Positions 44,131 to 51,833 of a stretch of DNA of 64,000 nucleotides are shown here, in pieces. A program made the translations under genes and the position numbers. Under the pieces are notes generated by a model that ran no database searches, was not told the DNA's origin, and worked only from the letters and a program-made list of their open reading frames with translations. Origin of the DNA: an uncultured Pseudomonadota bacterium. Lineage in GTDB: Bacteria; Pseudomonadota; Gammaproteobacteria; Burkholderiales; Burkholderiaceae_C. Within the stretch, counting starts at the first letter, position 1. Each line of letters opens with the position of its first letter. The DNA lies in assembly GCA_945952465.1 (NCBI GenBank), contig CAMFIB010000006.1, positions 1-64,000 of the forward strand, in the 5' to 3' direction.

Positions 44131-44486
44131 TGCTGGCCTTGAGGGGACTCGCATGGATCCTCCTGCTGCAGTCGGCAGGCGAGGCCCTGGTGCACCTCAC
44201 CGGCTGGCCCCTGCCCGGCCCGGTGCTGGGCCTGTTGCTGCTGCTGCCGGCGCTGGCCATTCCGCTGGTGCGCGAGCCCGTCGGCGCCTGCGCCGAACTG
44301 CTGCTGCAGCATCTGTCGCTGCTGTTCGTGCCGGTGGGCGTGGGCGTGATGACCCACCTCGACGTGCTCACGCGCTACGGCCTGCGGCTGGCGGCGGTGA
44401 TCGTGCTCTCCACCTGGATCGGCATGGCGGTGACGGTGGGCGTGTTGAAACTCTTGCAGCGGCGGGGCGATGGCGAACTTCGTTGA
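44130..44486 (+). CDS. lrgA: CidA/LrgA-family membrane protein
   Basis: 118 aa with four hydrophobic helices. The family motif GWPLPGPVLGLLLLLPAL is at about residues 25-42 and FVPVGVGVMTHLDVL follows. ATG overlaps the glcD stop by one base. In Gram-positive bacteria LrgA is grouped with holin-like proteins, while plant PLGG1, an LrgAB homologue, exports glycolate and glycerate, and B. subtilis PftAB moves pyruvate. The fused position after glcD favours a small organic-acid transporter role. Confidence 0.85.
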   Translation: MLALRGLAWILLLQSAGEALVHLTGWPLPGPVLGLLLLLPALAIPLVREPVGACAELLLQHLSLLFVPVGVGVMTHLDVLTRYGLRLAAVIVLSTWIGMAVTVGVLKLLQRRGDGELR

Positions 44487-45198
44487 ACTCTGGGTCTACC
44501 TCGCGTCGACCCCGCTGTTCGGGCTGACGGCCACGCTGGTCGTCTACCTGCTGGTGCATGCCGCCTACCTGCGGCTGGGGCAGCCGCCATGGGCCAACCC
44601 GGTGCTGTGGTCGGTGGTGGTGCTGGCCGTCGGGCTCACCGTCACGCAGGTGCCCTACCCCACCTACTTCTCCGGCGCGCAGTTCATCCACTTCCTGCTC
44701 GGCCCCGCCGTGGTGGCGCTGGCCTGGCCGCTGTGGCTGCGGCGGCGCGAACTGGCGCGGCGCGGCGGCGCGCTGCTGCTGGCCGCGCTGGCCGGTGGCG
44801 CAGCGGCGGCCGGCTCGGCGCTGGCGCTGGGCTGGGCGGTCGGGCTGCCGCAGGACGTGCTGCTGTCGCTGGCGCCGAAGTCGGTGACCGCGCCGGTGGC
44901 CATGGGCGTGGCCGCGAAGATCGGCGGCATCCCGGCGCTGGCGGCGGTGTTCGCGGTGGTGACCGGCATGGTCGGCGCGCTGAGCGCCAAGCTGCTGTTC
45001 GACCGGCTGCGCATCCCGGCGGCGGGCAACGGCTGGGCGATGCGCGGCTTTGCGGTGGGCACCGCCGCGCACGGCATCGGCGCCGCGCGCGCCCTTCAGG
45101 TCAACGAAGACGCCGGCGCCTATGCCGCGCTGGCGCTGGGCCTGCAGGCCATCCTGACGGCGCTGCTGCTGCCGCTGGTGTTCCGCTGGCTGGGCTGA
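44470..45198 (+). CDS. lrgB: LrgB/CidB-family membrane protein
   Basis: 242 aa with about seven transmembrane helices. The LrgB signature is clear: FIHFLLGPAVVALAWPLW, LAPKSVTAPVAMGVA, and FAVGTAAHGIGAARALQVNE. Partner of LrgA, overlapping it by 17 bases. As the large subunit of PftAB-like transporters it probably forms the translocation pathway. It is convergent with the aminotransferase, ending six bases away. Confidence 0.9.
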   Translation: MANFVELWVYLASTPLFGLTATLVVYLLVHAAYLRLGQPPWANPVLWSVVVLAVGLTVTQVPYPTYFSGAQFIHFLLGPAVVALAWPLWLRRRELARRGGALLLAALAGGAAAAGSALALGWAVGLPQDVLLSLAPKSVTAPVAMGVAAKIGGIPALAAVFAVVTGMVGALSAKLLFDRLRIPAAGNGWAMRGFAVGTAAHGIGAARALQVNEDAGAYAALALGLQAILTALLLPLVFRWLG

Positions 45199-45204
45199 AA
45201 ACGC

Positions 45205-46341
45205 TCAGCCGTTGGTCGGCATGCCGTCCAGCGCGCGCTGCAGGTGCGAGACGGTGCGCTCGACGTGGTGCAGTTTTTCAAGCCCGAACAGGCCGACGCG
45301 GAAGGTCTTGAACTCCGGCCCTTCGTCGCACTGCAGCGGCACGCCGGCGGCGGTCTGCAGGCCCTGGTTCAGGAATTTCTTGCTGTTCTGGATGTCGGGG
45401 TCGGTGGTGTAGCTGACCACCACGCCAGGCGCCTGGAAACCTTCGGCCGCCACGCTGGGAATGCCGCGGTTCTCGAACAGGCGGCGCACCTGCACGCCCA
45501 GTTCACCCTGCTCAGCCTTGACCTTCTCGAAGCCGTAGTCGCGGGTCTCGCGCATCACCTCGCGCAGCCGGGCCAGCGCGTCGGTGGGCATGGTGGTGTG
45601 GTAGACGTGGCCGCCGGCCTCGTAGGTTTCCATCACCTGCAGCCACTTCTTCAGGTCGCAGGCGAAGCTGGTGCTGGTGGTGGCGTCGATGGCCTTGCGG
45701 GCGCGTTCGCTGAAGGCGATCATGGCGCAGGCGGGCGAGCCGCTCCAGCCTTTCTGCGGCGCGCTGATGAGGATGTCGACGCCGGTGGCCTGCATGTCGA
45801 CCCACATCGCGCCGGAGGCGATGCAGTCGAGCACGAACAGGCCGCCGACCGCATGGGTGGCGTCGGCCACGCGCTTGAGGTAGTCGTCGGGCAGGATCAT
45901 GCCGGCGGCCGTCTCGACGTGCGGCGCGAACACCACGTCGGGCTTCTTGGCGGCGATGGTGGCCTCGACTTCTTCGATCGGGCACGGCACCCAGGGCGCC
46001 TGCGCGCCCTCGCCGGTGCGGCGGGCCTTGAGTACGGTGGATTCGGCGGGAATGCCGCCCATGTCGAAGATCTGCGTCCAGCGGTAGCTGAACCAGCCGT
46101 TGCGAATGACCAGCGCTTTCTTGCCGGTGGCGAACTGGCGGGCCACGGCCTCCATGCCGAAGGTGCCGCTGCCGGGCACCAGCGCGGTGGCATGGGCGTT
46201 GTAGACCTCTTTCAGGATGCTGGAGATGTCGCGCATCACGCCCTGGAAGCGTTGCGACATGTGGTTGAGCGCGCGGTCGGTGTAGACCACCGAGAATTCG
46301 AGCAGGCCGTCGGGATCGATCAGGGGCAGCAGGCCGGGCAT
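45205..46341 (-). CDS. PLP-dependent aminotransferase, alanine/serine-glyoxylate type
   Basis: 378 aa class V enzyme. The PLP lysine is in ISAPQKGWSGSP. VPGSGTFGMEAVARQFATGK and LDCIASGAMWVD are typical of the alanine-glyoxylate and serine-glyoxylate group, as is the opening LLEFSVVYTDRALNHMS. It likely removes glyoxylate by forming glycine. The ATG at 46341 (MPGLLPLIDPDG) fits the family better than the ATG at 46374. Proximity to glcD-lrgAB supports a C2/photorespiration-like route in the neighbourhood. Confidence 0.85.
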   Translation of the reverse strand: MPGLLPLIDPDGLLEFSVVYTDRALNHMSQRFQGVMRDISSILKEVYNAHATALVPGSGTFGMEAVARQFATGKKALVIRNGWFSYRWTQIFDMGGIPAESTVLKARRTGEGAQAPWVPCPIEEVEATIAAKKPDVVFAPHVETAAGMILPDDYLKRVADATHAVGGLFVLDCIASGAMWVDMQATGVDILISAPQKGWSGSPACAMIAFSERARKAIDATTSTSFACDLKKWLQVMETYEAGGHVYHTTMPTDALARLREVMRETRDYGFEKVKAEQGELGVQVRRLFENRGIPSVAAEGFQAPGVVVSYTTDPDIQNSKKFLNQGLQTAAGVPLQCDEGPEFKTFRVGLFGLEKLHHVERTVSHLQRALDGMPTNG

Positions 46342-46437
46342 GGGTGACAAAGCTCCGTGTTGAGGGGTCGGCATCGCGCCTGTGGCGCGCAGCCGGCTAC
46401 TCTATCTCATCGGCCGCCGCGCAGCGGCCGCGCCGCC

Positions 46438-47139
46438 TCAGCGTGCGCCGCGGTGGCCGAAGATCGCGGTGCCCACGCGCACCAGCGTGCTGCCGGCATG
46501 CACGGCCGCCTCCAGGTCAGCGCTCATGCCCATCGACAGCGTGTCGAAACCGGGCGCGGCCGCGCCGAGATCGGCTTTTATGGAGTCAAAAAGGCTTCTT
46601 GTCAGCGCCAACACTCGCTTTTGAGCTACAAAATCAGGAGCGGGCTCGGGAATGGCCATGAGCCCGCGCAGGCGCAGGCGGGGCAGCGCGGCGACCGCCT
46701 TCGCCAGCGCGGCGGCTTCGTCTAGTGCCACGCCGGACTTGTTGGCGCCGCCGTCGGCGTTGACCTGCACGCACACGTTGAGCGGCGGCTGGCCGGCGGG
46801 CCGCTGCTCGCTGAGGCGCTCGGCCACCTTGAGCCGGTCGATGGTGTGGACCCAGTCAAAGTGCGCGGCCACCACGCGGGTCTTGTTGCTCTGCAGCGGC
46901 CCGATCAGGTGCCATTCAAGGCCAAGGCCGCGCAGCGCCTCGATCTTGCCGACCGCCTCCTGCACGTAGTTCTCGCCAAAGGCGCGCTGGCCGGCGGCGG
47001 CGGCCTGTCGCACGGCGTCGGCGCCGAAGGTCTTGGAAACGGCCAGCAGGCGCACGCTGCCGGGGGGCCGGCCGGCGGCGGCGCAGGCCGCGCCGATGCG
47101 GTCATGCACGCCTTGGAGCGCGGCAACAATCGTCGTCAT
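46438..47139 (-). CDS. yggS: PLP homeostasis protein YggS/PROSC family
   Basis: 233 aa. PLP-binding Lys36 in LLAVSKTFGAD, FGENYVQEAVGKIEAL, WHLIGPLQSNK, VNADGGANKSGV, and FDTLSMGMSADLEAAVHAGSTLVRVGTAIFG. It binds PLP without known catalysis and maintains vitamin B6 balance. GAAGG lies upstream of the ATG. Residues 168-193 (FVAQKRVLALTRSLFDSIKA and neighbours) are encoded by a repeat copy in a region that joins two conserved elements; that part differs from typical YggS proteins. Followed head-to-head by pilT. Confidence 0.9.
   Translation of the reverse strand: MTTIVAALQGVHDRIGAACAAAGRPPGSVRLLAVSKTFGADAVRQAAAAGQRAFGENYVQEAVGKIEALRGLGLEWHLIGPLQSNKTRVVAAHFDWVHTIDRLKVAERLSEQRPAGQPPLNVCVQVNADGGANKSGVALDEAAALAKAVAALPRLRLRGLMAIPEPAPDFVAQKRVLALTRSLFDSIKADLGAAAPGFDTLSMGMSADLEAAVHAGSTLVRVGTAIFGHRGAR
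46571..46642. repeat. Dispersed palindromic repeat inside yggS
   Basis: On the minus strand: GCTCCTGATTTTGTAGCTC, AAAAGCGAGTGTTGGCGCTG, ACAAGAAGCCTTTTTGACTC. Core TGGCGCTGACA matches copies at 34711 and 38100. Translated in frame in yggS. Confidence 0.65.
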
Positions 47140-47203
47140 AATGCCTTCAGCGTAACAAAAACCAGAGGCCCGGCGCGCGACGCCCGGCCCACGAGGGCCC
47201 GTC

Positions 47204-48247
47204 GTGGACATTACCCAGCTGCTCGCGTTCAGCGTGAAGAACAAGGCGTCCGACCTGCACCTCTCGGCCGGCCTGCCGCCGATGATCCGGGTGCACGGCG
47301 ACGTGCGGCGCATCAACATCGAGCCGCTCGGGCACAAGCAGGTGCACAGCATGGTGTACGACATCATGAACGACACCCAGCGCAAGCACTACGAGGAGTT
47401 TCTGGAGGTCGATTTCTCGTTCGAGATCGACGGGCTGGCGCGCTTCCGCGTGAACGCCTTCAACCAGAACCGGGGCGCGGGCGCGGTGTTCCGCACGATT
47501 CCCTCGACCATCCTCACGCTGGAGCAGCTCAATGCGCCGCGCATCTTCTCCGACCTGGCGCTGAAGCCGCGCGGGCTGGTGCTGGTGACGGGGCCCACCG
47601 GCTCCGGCAAATCGACCACGCTGGCGGCCATGATCAACTACCTCAACGAGAGCGAGTACGGCCACATCCTGACGGTGGAAGACCCGATCGAGTTCGTGCA
47701 CGAGTCGAAGAAGTGCCTGGTGAACCAGCGCGAGGTGGGGCCCCATACGCTGAGCTTCAATGCGGCGCTGCGCTCGGCGCTGCGGGAAGACCCCGACGCG
47801 ATCCTGGTCGGTGAAATGCGCGACCTGGAAACCATTCGCCTGGCCATGACGGCCGCCGAGACCGGGCACCTGGTGTTCGGCACGCTGCACACCTCCAGCG
47901 CGGCCAAGACCATCGACCGCATCATCGACGTGTTTCCGGCGGAGGAAAAGGAAATGGTGCGGGCCATGCTGTCGGAGTCGCTGGTGGCGGTGATCTCGCA
48001 GACGCTGTGCAAGCTGAAGGACGGCTCGGGCCGCGTGGCGGCGCACGAGATCATGCTGGGCACGTCGGCCATCCGCAACCTGATCCGCGAGGCCAAGGTG
48101 GCGCAGATGTATTCCACCATCCAGACGGGCAACAGCATGGGCATGCAGACGCTGGACCAGAACCTCTCGGAGCTGGTGCGGCGCAACCTGATCAGCGCCG
48201 CCGAAGCACGCTCCAAGGCCAAGATCCCCGACAACTTCCCGGGCTAG
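47204..48247 (+). CDS. pilT: Type IV pilus retraction ATPase
   Basis: 347 aa hexameric ATPase. Walker A GPTGSGKS is at 130-137; the Asp box DPIEFVH, the Walker B LVGEMRDLETIR and the His box GHLVFGTLHTSS follow. Length and the C-terminal NFPG-type end match PilT. GTG start at 47204; no strong Shine-Dalgarno. It powers pilus disassembly for twitching and DNA uptake. The neighbouring pilU paralogue is broken. Confidence 0.95.
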   Translation: MDITQLLAFSVKNKASDLHLSAGLPPMIRVHGDVRRINIEPLGHKQVHSMVYDIMNDTQRKHYEEFLEVDFSFEIDGLARFRVNAFNQNRGAGAVFRTIPSTILTLEQLNAPRIFSDLALKPRGLVLVTGPTGSGKSTTLAAMINYLNESEYGHILTVEDPIEFVHESKKCLVNQREVGPHTLSFNAALRSALREDPDAILVGEMRDLETIRLAMTAAETGHLVFGTLHTSSAAKTIDRIIDVFPAEEKEMVRAMLSESLVAVISQTLCKLKDGSGRVAAHEIMLGTSAIRNLIREAKVAQMYSTIQTGNSMGMQTLDQNLSELVRRNLISAAEARSKAKIPDNFPG

Positions 48248-48253
48248 CCGGAT

Positions 48254-48335
48254 GCCCCCACGTCCGCTCGCCGCCTGCCGCTCTCTGCCCCACCCAAGGG
48301 GCGCGCTTCGCCTGGGGAACGGCCCGGCGGCGAAG
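48254..48335. repeat. Diverged copy of the 81-bp GC-rich repeat between pilT and pilU
   Basis: CCCCCACG, then a GCCCCACCCAAGGGGC hairpin, then CTTCGCCTGGGGAACGGCCC and GGCGG in the same order as the units upstream of rpoN. It fills most of the 111-base gap. Confidence 0.6.
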
Positions 48336-48358
48336 CCCCCTCACTCAAAGGTGCTCTG

Positions 48359-49006
48359 ATGGAACGCGACCAGGCCAGCCAATTCATTCACGACCTGCTG
48401 CACCTGCTCATCACGCGCAAGGGCAGCGACCTGTTCATCACGGCGGAATTCCCGCCGGCGCTCAAGGTGGACGGCAAGGTCACCCGCGTCTCGGCGCAGG
48501 CCCTCAGCGGCCAGCACACACTGGCGCTGGCCCGCGCCATCATGAACGACAAGCAGGCCGCCGAGTTCGAGCGCACCAAGGAGTGCAACTTCGCCATCGC
48601 GCCGTCGGGCATCGGCCGCTTCCGCGTCAGCGCCTTCGTGCAGCAGGGCAAGATCGGCATGGTGCTGCGGGTGATTCCGGCCACGCTGCCGACGATCGAC
48701 GGGCTGGGCATGCCGCCCATCCTGAAGGACGTGGCGATGAGCAAGCGCGGGCTGTGCATTCTGGTGGGTGCCACCGGCTCGGGCAAATCGACCACGCTGG
48801 CGGCCATGATCGACTGGCGCAACGAGAACGACTTCGGCCACATCATCACCATCGAAGACCCGGTCGAGTTCGTGCACCCGCACAAGAACTGCATCGTCAC
48901 GCAGCGCGAGGTCGGGCTGGACACCGAGAGCTGGGGCGCCGCGCTGAAGAACACGCTGCGGCAGGCGCCCGACGTCATTCTGATGGGCGAAATACGCGAC
49001 CGCTAA
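48359..49006 (+). CDS. pilU: PilU N-terminal part, truncated by an in-frame stop
   Basis: 215 codons before TAA at 49004. It includes Walker A GATGSGKS (137-144), EDPVEFVHPHKN, and the Walker B ILMGEIRDR, and ends exactly there. The expected next residue is Glu (GAA/GAG) of RETM, and the codon here is TAA. Without the downstream His box the polypeptide would lack the hexamer-forming half. Confidence 0.85.
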   Translation: MERDQASQFIHDLLHLLITRKGSDLFITAEFPPALKVDGKVTRVSAQALSGQHTLALARAIMNDKQAAEFERTKECNFAIAPSGIGRFRVSAFVQQGKIGMVLRVIPATLPTIDGLGMPPILKDVAMSKRGLCILVGATGSGKSTTLAAMIDWRNENDFGHIITIEDPVEFVHPHKNCIVTQREVGLDTESWGAALKNTLRQAPDVILMGEIRDR

Positions 49007-49009
49007 ACC

Positions 49010-49495
49010 ATGGAAAACGCCATCGTGTTTTCAGAAACCGGCCACCTCTGCATGGCCACGCTGCACGCCAACAACGCCAACCAGGCGCTCGACCGCATCA
49101 TCAACTTCTTCCCCGAGGAGCGCCGGCCGCAACTGCTGATGGACCTGTCGCTGAACCTGCGCGGCATGGTCTCGCAGCGCCTGATCCCGCGGCAGGACGG
49201 CGTGGGCCGCGTCGCGGCGGTGGAGGTGATGCTGAACTCGCCGCTGATCTCCGACATGATCTTCAAGGGCGAGGTGACCGAGATCAAGGACATCATGCGC
49301 AAGAGCACCAACATCGGCATGCAAACCTTCGACCAGGCGCTGTACGACCTGTACGAAAAGCACCTCATCACCTACGAAGACGCGCTGCGCAACGCCGACT
49401 CCGTGAACGACCTGCGCCTGCAGATCAAGCTCAACAGCCAGCGCAGCCGCTCGCCGGACCTCGCCGCCGGCACAGAACACCTCGCCATCGTCTGA
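49010..49495 (+). CDS. pilU: PilU C-terminal part, possible re-initiation product
   Basis: 161 aa starting ATG four bases after the TAA: FSETGHLCMATLHANNANQA (His box), LNLRGMVSQRLIPRQDG, and the PilU tail. No convincing Shine-Dalgarno precedes ATG 49010, but ribosomes terminating at TAA could re-start. Alone it lacks the nucleotide-binding half. Confidence 0.8.
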   Translation: MENAIVFSETGHLCMATLHANNANQALDRIINFFPEERRPQLLMDLSLNLRGMVSQRLIPRQDGVGRVAAVEVMLNSPLISDMIFKGEVTEIKDIMRKSTNIGMQTFDQALYDLYEKHLITYEDALRNADSVNDLRLQIKLNSQRSRSPDLAAGTEHLAIV

Positions 49496-49514
49496 AACGC
49501 ACCGCAGTTCCTCC

Positions 49515-50429
49515 ATGCCCGGCACCAACCCCAAGACCTACGAACCCGCACCACCCCAGCGCGTCGCCTTTCTCGGCCTCGGCGTCATGGGCTACCCCAT
49601 GGCCGGCCACCTCGCGCTTGCCGGCCACCAGGTCACCGTCTACAACCGCACCGCTTCAAAATCGATAGCATGGAAGCAAGAATTCGCGCTGACCAGCGGC
49701 CCACAACACGCTGAAACCCCGCGTGAGGCCGCCGCCGGCGCCGAGCTGGTGTTCTGCTGCGTCGGCAACGACGACGACCTGCGCGCCGTCACCGTGGGCG
49801 ACGGCGGCGCCTTCGGCGGCATGGCCCCGGGCGCGGTCTTCGTGGACCACACCACCGCCTCGGCCGACGTCGCCCGGGAACTGCACGCGGCGGCCAAGGC
49901 GCGCGGCCTGGGCTTCGTCGATGCGCCTGTGTCGGGCGGCCAGGCCGGCGCGCAGAACGGGCTGCTGACGGTGATGTGCGGCGGCGACGCAGCCGACTTC
50001 GACCGCGCGAAGCCCGCCGCCATGGCGTTCGCGCGCGCTTTCACGCGGCTCGGAGAAGCCGGCGCCGGGCAACTGACCAAGATGGTCAACCAGATCTGCA
50101 TCGCCGGGCTGGTGCAGGGCCTGAGCGAAGCCATCGCCTTCGGCCAGAAGGCCGGCCTCGATCTGCCGCAGGTGCTCGACGTCATCGGCAAGGGTGCCGC
50201 GCAGAGCTGGCAACTGGACAACCGCGGCAAGACCATGGCCGCCGACCAGTTCGACTTCGGCTTCGCGGTGGACTGGATGCGCAAAGACCTCGGCCTTGTG
50301 CTGGACGAAGCCCGCCGCAACGGCGCCCGCCTGCCCGTGACCGCGCTGGTCGACCAGTTCTACGCCGACCTGCAGAACATGGGCGGCAACCGCTGGGACA
50401 CCTCCAGCCTCATCAAGCGGCTGAAATGA
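49515..50429 (+). CDS. garR: NAD(P)-dependent 2-hydroxy-3-oxopropionate reductase / 3-hydroxyisobutyrate dehydrogenase family
   Basis: 304 aa. Rossmann motif FLGLGVMGYPMAGHL (about 19-33), DAPVSGGQAGAQNGLLTVM substrate motif, and catalytic Lys in LTKMVNQICIAG. Such enzymes reduce tartronate semialdehyde or oxidise 3-hydroxyisobutyrate. With other glyoxylate genes in the window the former is attractive but unproven. Residues 46-60 (ASKSIAWKQEFALTSG) are repeat-derived, in the loop after beta-strand 2 that normally sets NAD versus NADP preference. The stop is followed by a terminator. Confidence 0.85.
   Translation: MPGTNPKTYEPAPPQRVAFLGLGVMGYPMAGHLALAGHQVTVYNRTASKSIAWKQEFALTSGPQHAETPREAAAGAELVFCCVGNDDDLRAVTVGDGGAFGGMAPGAVFVDHTTASADVARELHAAAKARGLGFVDAPVSGGQAGAQNGLLTVMCGGDAADFDRAKPAAMAFARAFTRLGEAGAGQLTKMVNQICIAGLVQGLSEAIAFGQKAGLDLPQVLDVIGKGAAQSWQLDNRGKTMAADQFDFGFAVDWMRKDLGLVLDEARRNGARLPVTALVDQFYADLQNMGGNRWDTSSLIKRLK
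49652..49702. repeat. Dispersed palindromic repeat inside garR
   Basis: GCTTCAAAATCGATAGCATG, GAAGCAAGAATTCGCGCTGA and CCAGCGGCCCA. Retains the CGCGCTGACCAGCGGCC core (matching the ACTATCGGCCG block at 34711) in the garR reading frame. Confidence 0.6.
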
Positions 50430-50430
50430 A

Positions 50431-50452
50431 AAACGGCCCCGTGGGGCCGTTT
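50431..50452. terminator. Bidirectional terminator between garR and dolP
   Basis: AAACGGCCCC and GGGGCCGTTT form a perfect stem with a very short centre, followed by TTTGCATTT on the plus strand, right after the garR stop and six bases before the dolP stop. Confidence 0.85.
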
Positions 50453-50457
50453 GCATT

Positions 50458-51084
50458 TCAGTGCGGCTGCGGTGAGAGCTTGCGAAGTTCTTCTTCGCTG
50501 ATCACCTCGAACACGCGCACCACCTTCTGCACGCCGTTCACGCCGCGCACCACGTCGGCCGCGCGGTCGGACTCGCGCTGCGTCACGCGGCCCAGCAGGT
50601 AGACGGTGCCGCGTTCCGTGACCACCTTGATGTTGGTCGGCGACAGGTCGCGCGTGTCGACCAGCGCGGCCTTGGCCTGGCCGGTCACCAGCACGTCTGA
50701 AGAGCGCTGCGACAGCGTGGAGTTGCCCATCACGCCCAGCTCGTTGACGATGCCGCGCACGTTCTCGACGCGCCGCACCACCTCTTCGGCCGTCACGCGG
50801 TCCTGCTCGTTCGGCACTTCGCCGGTCAGCAGCACCTGGCGGTTGTAGCTGGTCACGTTGATGTGGCCGCGGTTGCTCAGCGCTTCGGGCAGCCGGTTGC
50901 TGGCGCGCAGCTCGATGGTCTCGTCTTCCAATTGCGCGCCGGAGGTGCGGCGGTCGGTGGCCACCAGCGCGGTGCCGACGGCGGCCGAGCCGACCACCAG
51001 CGGCACGCAGCCGGCTGCGGTGGCCGCCAGCAGCGCCGCGCCGAGCAGCTTGATGAGCAGGGAATTCGTGGGGGTCAGATTCAT
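50458..51084 (-). CDS. dolP: BON-domain outer membrane lipoprotein DolP-like
   Basis: 208 aa. The lipobox LAATAAGC places lipid on Cys26; small residues follow. Two BON domains (about 60-120 and 130-200, [20 protein letters not shown] and [20 protein letters not shown]) bind anionic phospholipids. E. coli DolP supports outer membrane integrity and BAM. The yraN-diaA-dolP order is conserved. Overlaps the diaA stop (ATGA). Confidence 0.9.
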   Translation of the reverse strand: MNLTPTNSLLIKLLGAALLAATAAGCVPLVVGSAAVGTALVATDRRTSGAQLEDETIELRASNRLPEALSNRGHINVTSYNRQVLLTGEVPNEQDRVTAEEVVRRVENVRGIVNELGVMGNSTLSQRSSDVLVTGQAKAALVDTRDLSPTNIKVVTERGTVYLLGRVTQRESDRAADVVRGVNGVQKVVRVFEVISEEELRKLSPQPH

Positions 51085-51680
51085 GGGGCTTGTTCCTGGT
51101 CGCCGAGAAGTTGCGCGTCCACGCCGTCGCAGATGCAGTGCAGCGCGAGCAGGTGGACTTCCTGAATGCGGGCGGTGCGCTCGTGCGGCACGCAGACGTG
51201 GACGTCGGTGTCGCGCAGCATCGCGCCGATCTTGCCACCGCCACGGCCCGTGAGGGCCACAACGGTCATTTCACGTTCGTGCGCGACCTCGATCGCCGCG
51301 ATCACGTTGGCCGAATTGCCGCTGGTCGACATCGCCAGCAGCACGTCGCCGGCCTGGCCCAGCGCCCGCACCTGCTTGGAGAAGATCACGTTGTAGTCGT
51401 AATCGTTGGCGATGGCGGTGAGGATGGAGGTGTCGGTGGTCAGCGCGATCGCGCCCAGCTCCGGCCGCTCGCGCTCGAACCGGCCGACGAACTCGGCCGC
51501 GAAATGCTGGGCGTCGGCCGCCGAACCACCGTTGCCGCAGGCCAGCACCTTGCCGCCGCTGGTCACGCTGGCCAGCATGGCCTGCACGGCGGCGGCCAGC
51601 GGCTTGCTGAGGCTTTGCGCGGCTTTGTACTTGAGGTCTGCACTGTCGATGAAGTGCTGCTCGATGCGCTGTTCGATCAT
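51081..51680 (-). CDS. diaA: SIS-domain protein, DiaA/GmhA-like
   Basis: 199 aa single SIS domain. [20 protein letters not shown] and [14 protein letters not shown] bind a sugar phosphate or the DnaA N-terminus. GmhA and DiaA cannot be told apart by these motifs; the conserved place between yraN and dolP favours DiaA, the DnaA initiator-associating factor that promotes replication initiation. Coupled to dolP. Confidence 0.8.
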   Translation of the reverse strand: MIEQRIEQHFIDSADLKYKAAQSLSKPLAAAVQAMLASVTSGGKVLACGNGGSAADAQHFAAEFVGRFERERPELGAIALTTDTSILTAIANDYDYNVIFSKQVRALGQAGDVLLAMSTSGNSANVIAAIEVAHEREMTVVALTGRGGGKIGAMLRDTDVHVCVPHERTARIQEVHLLALHCICDGVDAQLLGDQEQAP

Positions 51681-51755
51681 GGGAGCGGATGATACCGCCC
51701 GTCGCTGCAGTGCAGCGTGACCAAGGGCAACCGAGGGCACCGTGGCAGAAATGCC

Positions 51756-51801
51756 AATTTCACCCGGATGATATTGACCGATCAATTTCATCCGGGTAAT
51801 A
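51756..51801. promoter_or_regulatory. Near-perfect 36-bp palindrome with overlapping direct repeats
   Basis: Two 18-bp direct repeats AATTTCAYCCGGRTRATA (51756-51773 and 51784-51801) also form an inverted repeat ACCCGGATGATATTGA / TCAATTTCATCCGGGT (51762-51797) with one mismatch in 16. It lies 33-78 bases before the DUF2239 start and also near the diaA promoter, an operator-like element in an AT-rich patch. Confidence 0.65.
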
Positions 51802-51833
51802 ATTGCGCCATTCCATGCTTTGAGAGTTTTCCG

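Larger units (their letters stand above)
48359..49495 (+). pseudogene. pilU: pilU interrupted by a single nonsense codon
   Basis: The two parts lie in the same frame. Ignoring TAA at 49004-49006, the product is about 378 aa, the normal PilU length, with continuous homology on both sides (GEIRDR / TMENAIVFSETGHL). No base is missing and no insertion is seen. PilU assists PilT in high-force retraction but usually cannot replace it. It could be a genuine nonsense mutation, an assembly error, or stop readthrough/re-initiation. Confidence 0.8.

Noticed and set aside
44130-45198. Holin/antiholin lysis cassette
   Set aside because: No endolysin or phage gene is near; coupling to glcD points to transport.
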